Source: M3007 sp033762055 (GTDB taxonomy: Bacteria; Bacteroidota; Bacteroidia; Chitinophagales; Saprospiraceae). From it: 5,247 nt of DNA. The position numbers and the translations under genes were made by a program. Positions 1 to 5,247 of the stretch are shown piece by piece. The DNA is taken from NCBI GenBank assembly GCA_033762055.1, contig JANRLZ010000393.1, positions 1 through 5,247 on the forward strand. Reading direction: 5' to 3'. The stretch's first letter is position 1. Each line of letters begins with the position of its first letter. The notes beneath the pieces were generated by a model that was given only the letters and a program-made list of their open reading frames with translations, had not been told where the DNA came from and ran no database searches.

Positions 1-708
1 AGTGAAGACCGCCGACGATTTATGGATACCACCTTGTCGCAAATTTCACCCGATTATTTGCATCATTTGGTGGTTTACAATGCCTTGCTCAAGCAACGCA
101 ATGCACTTCTCAAGTTTTTCGCCCAGCAAAATCGCTTCGACGGCGCCTTGCTCGAAAGTCTCGACCGACAGTTGCCGGCGCCGGCAACTGCAATTTTCGA
201 AGCGCGAAAACTTTTTGTAGCCGGCTTTCAACCCATATTTGAGGCATATTATTCCGCTATTTCGGCAGATAAGGAGCAGGTTGCCGCCCTGTATGATTCC
301 GATCTCGTTTCCGACAACTATGCCCAACGCTTGTCGGAGGCTCTTGATAAGGACCGCCTGCTGCAACGAAGTACCTATGGGCCACACCGCGACGATCTGG
401 TGTTGATGATGAATGGGCAAGCCGTGAAAAAATTTGCCTCACAGGGCCAACTAAAGTCTTTCCTTTTAGCAATGCGGCTGGCGCAATATGAAGTATTAAG
501 GCAAAAGAAAAACGTCGCTCCCCTGTTATTGCTCGATGATATTTTTGATAAATTGGATACGCAACGCGTTCGTCAGTTGGTTGCTTTGCTGATCAGTCGC
601 GATTTCGGACAAATATTCATTACCGATACCCAACAAGCGCGTATTGAGGAGGTGATTGCTTCTTTTTCAAGCGACTATCGTATCTTCCTCATGGGAGATA
701 ATGCCTGA
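1..708 (+). CDS. recF: DNA replication/repair protein RecF, C-terminal part (5' truncated)
   Basis: RecF is a cytoplasmic SMC-like ATPase that binds gapped DNA and helps load RecA through RecFOR. The frame is open from base 1 and 235 codons are visible, against about 357 residues in E. coli RecF, so the N-terminal part with the Walker A loop lies outside the window. The first visible codons give RRRFMD, a RecF family landmark, followed by an RNALL helix. Further on are GPHRDD (from about 379), the ABC signature ASQGQLKSF (about 436-462), Walker B with D-loop LLLLDDIFDKLD (about 523-558), and the closing strand GQIFITDT (about 607-630). All key C-terminal ATPase motifs are intact and the stop is TGA at 706-708. 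A perfect 22-bp palindrome sits in the gene at 169-190. The next gene is 209 bp away, so recF is probably last in its transcript. The family call is secure; the upstream context is not visible. Confidence 0.96.
   Translation, partial: SEDRRRFMDTTLSQISPDYLHHLVVYNALLKQRNALLKFFAQQNRFDGALLESLDRQLPAPATAIFEARKLFVAGFQPIFEAYYSAISADKEQVAALYDSDLVSDNYAQRLSEALDKDRLLQRSTYGPHRDDLVLMMNGQAVKKFASQGQLKSFLLAMRLAQYEVLRQKKNVAPLLLLDDIFDKLDTQRVRQLVALLISRDFGQIFITDTQQARIEEVIASFSSDYRIFLMGDNA
169..190. repeat. Perfect 22-bp palindrome inside recF
   Basis: The left half CAGTTGCCGGC is followed directly by its exact reverse complement GCCGGCAACTG, with no spacer and no mismatch. It codes for part of a QLPAPAT stretch in the helical middle region of RecF. 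It could extrude as a cruciform, fold as an RNA hairpin of about nine pairs with a four-base loop, or bind a dimeric protein. It could also be chance from G+C-rich codons. The structure is certain; any function is inference. Confidence 0.9.
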
Positions 709-917
709 AAAGGTAATGTTGATGCCCTTGTTTTTTACTTATTAAAAAGATATTAAAAAAAACCGAGCCGGTTCGCCGGGATGTGTTTGGCATCACTCTT
801 GCCCGTTTTTTTGTAATTCTATAAACCTGGTTACGCACCCATTTAAATGCACTGCCGCGTCGCTGCGGGAGTGACTGCTGTTTTTCCATCCTTTCATCAT
901 TCAAACCTTATTTGCTC
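709..917. other. Intergenic region between recF and the peroxidase gene
   Basis: No gene is convincing in these 209 bases. The left part (about 729-762) is very A+T-rich. At 761-773 AACCG-AGC-CGGTT forms a 5-bp hairpin. Its A-run at 755-762 becomes a T-run on the minus strand, so it resembles a weak leftward terminator. The overlapping CCGG-TTCG-CCGG (768-779) is an alternative 4-bp hairpin. At 789-803 GGCA-7 nt-TGCC is followed by T7 at 806-812 and could be a weak rightward terminator for recF. A small hairpin CCGC/GCGG lies at 855-868. No full TTG-N17-23-TAnnTTTG promoter is present; the nearest is TTTG (786-789), 16 nt, then TTTTTTTG (806-813), with one mismatch. A minus-strand reading frame at 689-904 (71 codons) resembles no family I know. 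Confidence 0.5.
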
Positions 918-2270
918 GTGAAAAAAACACTTACTATTTTCTCCTTGCTTGCATTTGCTGTCTACTGGCTTTCCTGTGAACATGATCCAGATCTAAACCT
1001 CGACAAACAACTTGAACAGGATCTTAACCTTTTTTCCAAAACAGGTTCGTATCAATGGTACGTCATGCCGAAAAGTGATGATTACGCAGCCTTGCCTAAT
1101 CAGGACGCCAAAAATCCCGTCACTGAGGTTAAGGTTGCATTGGGGCGTATGTTGTTCTATGAAACCGGCCTTGCACTCGAACCCAATTACCCTTTTTCAA
1201 AGGGAACCTACTCTTGCAGCAGTTGTCACGTTCCTTCGCGTGGGTTCACTGCCGGTCGTTTCCAGGGAGTAGCTGATGGCGCCATCGGATTTGGCGAAAG
1301 TGGCGAAGGCCGTTCCAAACATCCGGTTTATCTGGGCGAGGAGGTAGATGCCCAGGGCGCGCGGCCATTGCCGACCATGAACCTGACATATGTTTCCAAT
1401 GCATTGTGGGCAGGTACTTTTGGTTCCTTTGACGTAAACACCGGTACCGAGTCGGTCTGGCACCAAGATACCCTGGTGGAGATCAACTTCAAGGGACTCA
1501 AGGGACTGGAAGCAAATAACGCACGCGCTTTGGTTGTACATCGTCAGGTGGTAAACAAGGCAGTAACCGATTCGCTGGGTTATACGGCGATGTTCGACGA
1601 GGCATTCCCTGAAATTCCGGCCAACGAACGGTACACCCGACAAACGGCAGCATTTGCGATTGCTGCTTACTTCCGTACCATTCTTACCAACGAAGCGCCC
1701 TTTCAACGCTGGCTGAAAGGGGAGAAAAATGCCATGTCGGAACAGCAAAAACGCGGTGCTTTACTGTTTTTTGGCAAGGCGGGTTGTGCCAGTTGCCATA
1801 ACAGTCCTTCGCTCAACAGCATACCGCACGAGTTTTTTGCTTTGGGGGTCAATGATTTGTACCAAAGTGGCTTTGACGTATTCCGAACCGGGCCGACAGA
1901 TAAACGCAACCTAGGGCGCGGCGGCTTTACAGGACAAGCGAGCGATATGCACAAATTCAAAGTACCGCAATTGTACAACCTGCGAGATGTAGGATTTTAT
2001 TTCCATGGCGCCAGCAAACGTTCTTTGCGCGAAGTGGTGGCGTATTTTAACAATGGCGTTCCGGAGAATCCGAACGTGCCGATTGAGCAAATTTCCGGCT
2101 TCTTCCATCCGTTGGGACTGAGTGATGCAGAAATGGATGACCTGGTGGAATTTTTGGAAAACGGTCTGTTTGATCCGAATATGAACCGTTACGTTCCCGC
2201 CGGAACCATGTCGGGCAATTGTTTCCCCAACAATGATGCGTTGTCGCGGATTGAAATGGGATGCAACTAA
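918..2270 (+). CDS. Di-haem cytochrome c peroxidase / MauG-family lipoprotein
   Basis: This is a probable periplasm-facing, membrane-anchored c-type di-haem protein of 450 residues. Members of this family reduce hydrogen peroxide with electrons from cytochromes, or oxidise protein or small-molecule substrates as MauG does. Two haem-attachment motifs are present: CSSCH at residues 100-104 and CASCH at 290-294. The second-domain signature FKVPQLYNLRDVGFYFHGA (about 347-365) is the family's VP-LRN-YFHdG element. GTG at 918 is preferred because it gives MKKTLTIF, a hydrophobic stretch and Cys20, a short lipoprotein signal followed by acidic EHDPD. A TTG two codons upstream (912) is the alternative. 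The lipobox WLSC is not canonical, so lipidation is likely rather than certain. No Shine-Dalgarno sequence precedes the start. The extra C-terminal tail holds two cysteines (Cys435 and Cys449). The gene appears monocistronic and ends before a strong terminator. The exact electron donor and substrate cannot be read from the sequence. Confidence 0.92.
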   Translation: MKKTLTIFSLLAFAVYWLSCEHDPDLNLDKQLEQDLNLFSKTGSYQWYVMPKSDDYAALPNQDAKNPVTEVKVALGRMLFYETGLALEPNYPFSKGTYSCSSCHVPSRGFTAGRFQGVADGAIGFGESGEGRSKHPVYLGEEVDAQGARPLPTMNLTYVSNALWAGTFGSFDVNTGTESVWHQDTLVEINFKGLKGLEANNARALVVHRQVVNKAVTDSLGYTAMFDEAFPEIPANERYTRQTAAFAIAAYFRTILTNEAPFQRWLKGEKNAMSEQQKRGALLFFGKAGCASCHNSPSLNSIPHEFFALGVNDLYQSGFDVFRTGPTDKRNLGRGGFTGQASDMHKFKVPQLYNLRDVGFYFHGASKRSLREVVAYFNNGVPENPNVPIEQISGFFHPLGLSDAEMDDLVEFLENGLFDPNMNRYVPAGTMSGNCFPNNDALSRIEMGCN

Positions 2271-2282
2271 TTTCCGCCGGGT

Positions 2283-2332
2283 AAAAACAAAGCGGGTATA
2301 AGCTGTAATAAGCCTGTACCCGCTTTGTTTTT
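2283..2332. terminator. Strong bidirectional intrinsic terminator
   Basis: The left arm AAAAACAAAGCGGGTA (2283-2298) and right arm TACCCGCTTTGTTTTT (2317-2332) are perfect 16-bp reverse complements around an 18-nt loop. The G+C core AAAGCGGGTA is flanked by an A-tract on one side and a T-tract on the other (extending to 2334). It can therefore stop transcription from both strands. It sits between the convergent stops of the peroxidase gene (2270) and the PASTA gene (2341), as expected for a shared terminator. Confidence 0.92.
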
Positions 2333-2340
2333 TTGTCGAA

Positions 2341-3168
2341 TCACTGGCAGCTGACCGGCCGATCCTGGGTCAGATAAAGATCAATGCGTTCTCCCTTGCG
2401 CATCGTACCGTGCGGGTCGAATTTGGGTGATTGCCGCCACACATAGGCGCTTTCTTCATCGGTCACCGTGGCGTCTTTGATGATGGTGCCGATACTCAGT
2501 TCGCTGGTTTGCAACAAAAATTTGGCCTCCCCAAGTGTATGACACAGGCAATCCGGAATATTGACAGTCAGCGTAACTTCCTCGCTTACAATAAAATCAA
2601 TGGTAGCGCCCATTTCTACAGGCACACTTTCAAGGCGCAGTTTTTCGGTAATCGTATCACCTTTATAGACCACGTCTATGATGGTATTTGGACCTACGCT
2701 GGGGTCGGCAGCCCTGGCGACGATGCGGGGTTTCAGTCCTAAACGGGTCAGACGACGCGAGTAAATTTCGTAGTCATCTCCGCTGCGCAGGTCAGGGATT
2801 TTCAGGATGTCAGGATTGTTTTTTGTAACGGTAAAATAAATCGTTCGACCTTCTTTTACCCGGCTATTGGGTTTTGGATCCTGCGCAACGATCTGTCCGG
2901 GCGGTTCGCCAGGCAGATAAATCGAATCGCTTACCGCCACCCCGAAGTCGCGAGCCCTTGCTTTTTTGGCGGCTTCACGAAAACTCATACCCGTGTAACT
3001 GGGCACCTGCACACTTTCGCCGTGATTGGTGTAACATTTCAACCACCAGAAAGTGAGCATCAACAAAAGCGCCATGACGCTTGTCATGCCCAGACAGTTT
3101 TTCAACACAAAAGGTGTGGTGAAAAACGCATAGATTTCAACGCCCCAGCGGCGGATTTTTTGCCACAT
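2341..3168 (-). CDS. PASTA-domain membrane protein with three PASTA repeats and no kinase domain
   Basis: This 275-residue protein has a short basic cytoplasmic N-terminus (MWQKIRRW), one hydrophobic membrane segment at about residues 24-43, and a periplasmic remainder. The periplasmic part has three PASTA-like units: about 52-116 (starting VQVPSYTG), 121-195 (starting LKIPDLRSG) and 200-268 (starting VNIPDCLCH). Each has the VP/IP opening, a helix and a closing beta strand; the GEPPGQIVAQDPKPNSRVKEG run in the first unit is classic PASTA. PASTA domains in other proteins bind peptidoglycan or muropeptides, often attached to Ser/Thr kinases or penicillin-binding proteins. Here no catalytic domain is present. 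The likely role is a cell-wall-binding or scaffold protein of the inner membrane, but this is inferred. The start is ATG at 3166-3168, without a Shine-Dalgarno sequence; a Bacteroidota-type promoter lies about 40 bp upstream. The gene ends 8 bp from the shared terminator. Residues 205-212 of the third unit (PDCLCHTL) are unusual in carrying two cysteines. Confidence 0.88.
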   Translation of the reverse strand: MWQKIRRWGVEIYAFFTTPFVLKNCLGMTSVMALLLMLTFWWLKCYTNHGESVQVPSYTGMSFREAAKKARARDFGVAVSDSIYLPGEPPGQIVAQDPKPNSRVKEGRTIYFTVTKNNPDILKIPDLRSGDDYEIYSRRLTRLGLKPRIVARAADPSVGPNTIIDVVYKGDTITEKLRLESVPVEMGATIDFIVSEEVTLTVNIPDCLCHTLGEAKFLLQTSELSIGTIIKDATVTDEESAYVWRQSPKFDPHGTMRKGERIDLYLTQDRPVSCQ

Positions 3169-3187
3169 GTTTGTTTCAGTAAGTTTG
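3159..3187 (+). promoter_or_regulatory. Candidate Bacteroidota-type promoter reading toward the mevalonate gene
   Basis: TTTG (3159-3162), a 17-nt spacer and TAAGTTTG (3180-3187) match the TTG-N17-23-TAnnTTTG consensus of the primary sigma factor in this phylum. Transcription would start near 3194 and leave a leader of roughly 158 nt before ATG 3352. The -33 element lies within the first codons of the PASTA gene on the other strand. The prediction rests on motif match only. Confidence 0.45.
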
Positions 3188-3206
3188 ATCTGTCCGGAAT
3201 TCCCGG

Positions 3207-3233
3207 CAAAAGTAGAAATTATGCACTATGCAA
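3207..3233 (-). promoter_or_regulatory. Candidate Bacteroidota-type promoter for the PASTA gene
   Basis: On the minus strand TTG (3233-3231), 16 nt, then TACTTTTG (3214-3207) match the -33 and TAnnTTTG -7 elements, with a spacer one base shorter than the usual range. The start of transcription would be near 3200, about 32 nt before the PASTA start codon. The -7 element is a perfect match, which makes this the better placed of the two promoters in this region. Confidence 0.5.
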
Positions 3234-3252
3234 CAGGGTTTAATCGTGTTTC

Positions 3253-3279
3253 CGCCCTGTTCAAACGTTTTTGAGGGCG
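3253..3279. repeat. Bulged inverted repeat in the leader of the mevalonate gene
   Basis: CGCCC (3253-3257), a 3-nt bulge TGT, TCAAA (3261-3265), loop CGTT, then TTTGA (3270-3274) and GGGCG (3275-3279) form two stacked 5-bp stems. In RNA from the upstream promoter candidate this would be a leader hairpin; in DNA the TCAAA/TTTGA core could be an operator half-site pair. No T-run follows, so it is not an intrinsic terminator. The remaining intergenic bases, 3280-3351, show nothing recognisable. Confidence 0.4.
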
Positions 3280-3351
3280 CCAACCACACAAAGCACATCA
3301 ACAGCATTCGAATTCTTGCGTTTCTTTGCGCTCCAACTCAGTAATTCTGTT

Positions 3352-4431
3352 ATGTCTCGTTTGATTCTCGACTCTTCCAATCCACCCGAACCAGGCCATG
3401 TGATATGGCGATCGCCCAGCAATATCGCCCTCATTAAATACTGGGGGAAGCACGGCTTGCAAATGCCGCGCAATCCATCGCTCAGCCTGACCCTTGCAGC
3501 TTCTTGTACCGATACCCAACTGGAATATACGTGGCGTGAAGGCTTGGACAACGGCAATATTGACCTTGAATTCTACTTTCACGGCAATGAAAATGAATCT
3601 TTCAGCCAAAAAACGCGCGAATACCTGCAAAGCCTGTTGCCGGAGATGCCGTTTTTAAAACAGTTGAAACTGGTTGTACGCACGGGCAATTCTTTCCCGC
3701 ACTCGGCAGGTATCGCTTCATCGGCTTCGGGTATGAGCGCGCTGGCGCTGTGTTTGTGTTCGTTGGAAGACCGTTTTTTCGGCACCCTGCAAGATGGGGC
3801 CGACTTCGATCGCAAGGCGTCCCGATTGGCCCGATTGGGCAGTGGATCTGCTTGCCGTAGTATTTTTCCGCATGCGGCTGTTTGGGGCGCAACGCCATTG
3901 CTGCCGGGCAGCAGCGACGAGTTTGCCATACCCGTGGGCGATCGTATTCATGATATGTTCAAGGATTTCCATGATGATATATTAATCGTCAGCCGGGAAG
4001 AAAAATCGGTGAGTAGCCGCGCCGGTCACGCGCTGATGGAGGGGAATCCCTACGCCGAACCACGATATGCACAGGCAAAAGCCCGTCTGGCCTCCCTGTT
4101 CGAAGCCATGCAGTCGGGCGATCTGGCTACCTTCGGAAAAATTGTGGAAGACGAAGCCCTGACCCTCCATGCGCTCATGATGTGCAGCAATCCTTCCTAC
4201 ACCCTTATGCGCCCCGACTCGCTGGCCATCATCGAAAAAGTGCGGCAATATCGCGCCGATACCGGTCACCCGGTCTATTTCACCCTCGATGCCGGCCCCA
4301 ATGTACACCTGTTGTATCCCGGCGATATTGTCCACGAGGTACGCAAATTTATCGAAGACCACCTTGCCGAACATTGCGAAGAAGGCTACGTACAGCAAGA
4401 CTGGGTCGGGGAAGGGCCGGAGGAGATATGA
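3352..4431 (+). CDS. mvaD: Diphosphomevalonate decarboxylase
   Basis: This cytoplasmic GHMP-superfamily enzyme converts mevalonate 5-diphosphate and ATP to isopentenyl diphosphate, ADP, phosphate and CO2, the last committed step of the classical mevalonate route. With the start at ATG 3352 it is 359 residues, normal for the family. Motifs are in order: SPSNIALIKYWGK at residues 21-33 with the substrate-binding Lys; the phosphate-binding loop PHSAGIASSASG at 116-127; GSGSACRS at 163-170 with the conserved Ser and Arg169; and DAGPN at 313-317 carrying the catalytic Asp313. All residues matching the yeast active site are present, so the enzyme should be active. The frame is open upstream to a TTG at 3271, but those 27 codons show no family similarity. 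The KSVSSRAGHALMEGNPYAEPR region (about 218-238) looks like the bacterial Bacteroidota branch. No other mevalonate gene is in the window. The gene converges on its right neighbour with a 4-bp gap and no terminator. Confidence 0.95.
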   Translation: MSRLILDSSNPPEPGHVIWRSPSNIALIKYWGKHGLQMPRNPSLSLTLAASCTDTQLEYTWREGLDNGNIDLEFYFHGNENESFSQKTREYLQSLLPEMPFLKQLKLVVRTGNSFPHSAGIASSASGMSALALCLCSLEDRFFGTLQDGADFDRKASRLARLGSGSACRSIFPHAAVWGATPLLPGSSDEFAIPVGDRIHDMFKDFHDDILIVSREEKSVSSRAGHALMEGNPYAEPRYAQAKARLASLFEAMQSGDLATFGKIVEDEALTLHALMMCSNPSYTLMRPDSLAIIEKVRQYRADTGHPVYFTLDAGPNVHLLYPGDIVHEVRKFIEDHLAEHCEEGYVQQDWVGEGPEEI

Positions 4432-4435
4432 TCGC

Positions 4436-5247
4436 CTATCGCGCCAACCGTTCGACCAGATTCATGGGTTCAACAAATCGAAGCCGCATGCTCCAGGAGA
4501 TCATTTTCCAGTAATTTCCGCCACAGAACAGCGCCGAGTCGTTGGAGCCGCCCCCCTGTTCGCAGTAGAGATTTTTCAGGGTTTTTGAATGGGCTAAAGG
4601 GAAATAAAATTCCAGCCCGCCCTTGAAAAATTCGAGGGCCAACCCGCCGCTCCAGAGCAGTTGTTCGCTGGAAGGACGGCCCTCGCCCAATGGCGTAGCA
4701 TCGTCAAAATAGCCAAAATCGAAATAGGGTTTGATCGGCAAACCCAGCGGCAGGCGCTTGGGTAAATCGGCACGCAGGTTGACGGCAAAAACAAAATTGT
4801 TGGAATTGCCGGCACTGCGTGCAAAAGCAGCGCCGAATGCGCCCTTGAATCCGCCGTCGGATTGACTCACCTGTCTTCCGAAAAAATTATCTGCACCTGA
4901 TCGGGCAAAAAACAGGTGATCGAAACGGTAGTCATTGAAGCCCTGCGGGTTAAGGGTGAGGTGGTTGTACGGCGTTTGGATGTCCCGGTTTCGATGGGTA
5001 TTTTGTAAAAAATAGCCGGCAAAAAACCGAAGACTGATTTTACTTTTTTGCTTGTAATAAAAGATCTGTTTCCACTCTGCGGTGCCGCGCAGGTAAGATG
5101 CCGGACGATCAAAGACATCGCGATATTGTTGAGTTTCGAGGGTTATCTGGTACTGGAAAGGGTGGGGGAGCCGGCGATGGGCGCCGCCGTAGCGCAATTC
5201 GAAAATGGTGTTGTTTTCCCGACTTTTACCGAAAAAAACACCCGATG
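4436..5247 (-). CDS. C-terminal part of a large outer-membrane-type protein, possibly M1-peptidase-like (5' truncated)
   Basis: The frame is open from the right edge of the window (reading ...SGVFFGKSRENNTIFEL at 5245-5195) to a TAG at 4436-4438, giving about 269 visible codons. The apparent start near 5197 is a TTG with continuing similarity of composition on both sides, so it is probably an internal Leu and the gene begins beyond the window. The protein is rich in aromatic residues in alternating patterns, such as KISLRFFAGYFLQ, IKPYFDFGYFDD, GGLALEFFKGGLEFYFP and WSMRLRF, typical of antiparallel strands of an outer-membrane barrel. The order FDHLFFARS, then DGGFK, then NNFVFAVNLRADLP, then LPIKPYFDFGYFDD, and an ending like NPxxLIxxR, resembles from memory the C-terminal region of the very large M1-type metallopeptidase-like proteins of Bacteroidota. 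The zinc-binding HExxH part would lie upstream, unseen. The membrane-barrel character is moderately supported; the peptidase link is tentative. Other outer-membrane proteins remain possible. Confidence 0.7.
   Translation of the reverse strand, partial: SGVFFGKSRENNTIFELRYGGAHRRLPHPFQYQITLETQQYRDVFDRPASYLRGTAEWKQIFYYKQKSKISLRFFAGYFLQNTHRNRDIQTPYNHLTLNPQGFNDYRFDHLFFARSGADNFFGRQVSQSDGGFKGAFGAAFARSAGNSNNFVFAVNLRADLPKRLPLGLPIKPYFDFGYFDDATPLGEGRPSSEQLLWSGGLALEFFKGGLEFYFPLAHSKTLKNLYCEQGGGSNDSALFCGGNYWKMISWSMRLRFVEPMNLVERLAR

Noticed and set aside
799..825. Sigma70-like TTGCCC-N15-TATAAA upstream of the peroxidase gene
   Set aside because: The spacer is too short and Bacteroidota primary promoters use a different consensus.
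689..904. 71-codon minus-strand frame in the recF-peroxidase intergenic region
   Set aside because: It is very rich in Arg and Lys, runs into recF, resembles no known family and its coding sequence would contain the hairpin-plus-T-run; kept only as a remark.
1490..1507. Perfect tandem 9-bp repeat (CAAGGGACT twice) in the peroxidase gene
   Set aside because: It encodes FKGLKGLE, where a KGL/GLE pair fits the family, so it is most simply explained by protein sequence.
1197..1748. 183-codon minus-strand frame opposite the peroxidase gene
   Set aside because: It is a shadow of a gene with clear haem motifs and has no recognisable domain of its own.
3271..3351. N-terminal extension of the decarboxylase from a TTG codon
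   Set aside because: The 27 extra codons show no family similarity, overlap the bulged inverted repeat, and the ATG at 3352 gives the normal protein length.
3821..3838. Perfect tandem 9-bp repeat (CCCGATTGG twice) in mvaD
   Set aside because: It encodes RLARLG just before the conserved GSGSACRS motif, a normal family sequence.
3982..4398. 138-codon minus-strand frame opposite mvaD
   Set aside because: It lies opposite conserved mvaD motifs including DAGPN, and its composition follows from the sense codons.
4428..4514. 28-codon frame starting at an ATG that overlaps the mvaD stop (ATGA), just after GGAGGAG
   Set aside because: The purine run is only 2 nt from the ATG, the phylum rarely uses Shine-Dalgarno sites, the peptide is featureless, and it lies antisense to the well-supported outer-membrane-type gene.

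Overview
The window looks like ordinary chromosome from a Bacteroidota bacterium of moderate G+C. The evidence is threefold: the two intergenic matches to the TTG-N16/17-TAnnTTTG promoter type of this phylum, starts without Shine-Dalgarno sequences, and Bacteroidota-like protein families (a lipoprotein di-haem peroxidase, a PASTA protein without a kinase, and the tail of a large outer-membrane-type protein). A mevalonate-pathway decarboxylase points to a lineage that makes isoprenoids by mevalonate, such as Saprospiria or Flavobacteriia. The exact lineage is an inference.

Layout, left to right: (1) the 3' two thirds of recF (+), cut by the left edge; (2) a 209-bp AT-rich intergenic region with weak hairpins; (3) a complete di-haem cytochrome c peroxidase/MauG-family lipoprotein gene (+), starting at GTG 918; (4) a strong bidirectional terminator with 16-bp perfect arms; (5) a complete gene (-) for a one-pass membrane protein with three PASTA domains and no kinase; (6) a shared upstream region with two face-to-face promoter candidates and a bulged inverted repeat; (7) a complete diphosphomevalonate decarboxylase gene (+), starting at ATG 3352; (8) the 3' part of a gene (-) for a probable outer-membrane protein, running off the right edge and ending only 4 bp from the decarboxylase stop.

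The genes do not form one pathway. They cover DNA repair, periplasmic peroxide or redox handling, cell-envelope peptidoglycan sensing, isoprenoid precursor supply, and an outer-membrane or secreted protein. Orientation (+ + - + -) means there is little scope for operons here. I found no tRNA or rRNA gene, CRISPR array, insertion sequence or phage gene, and no evidence of a new multi-gene system. The oddest sequence-level signal is a perfect 22-bp palindrome inside recF.
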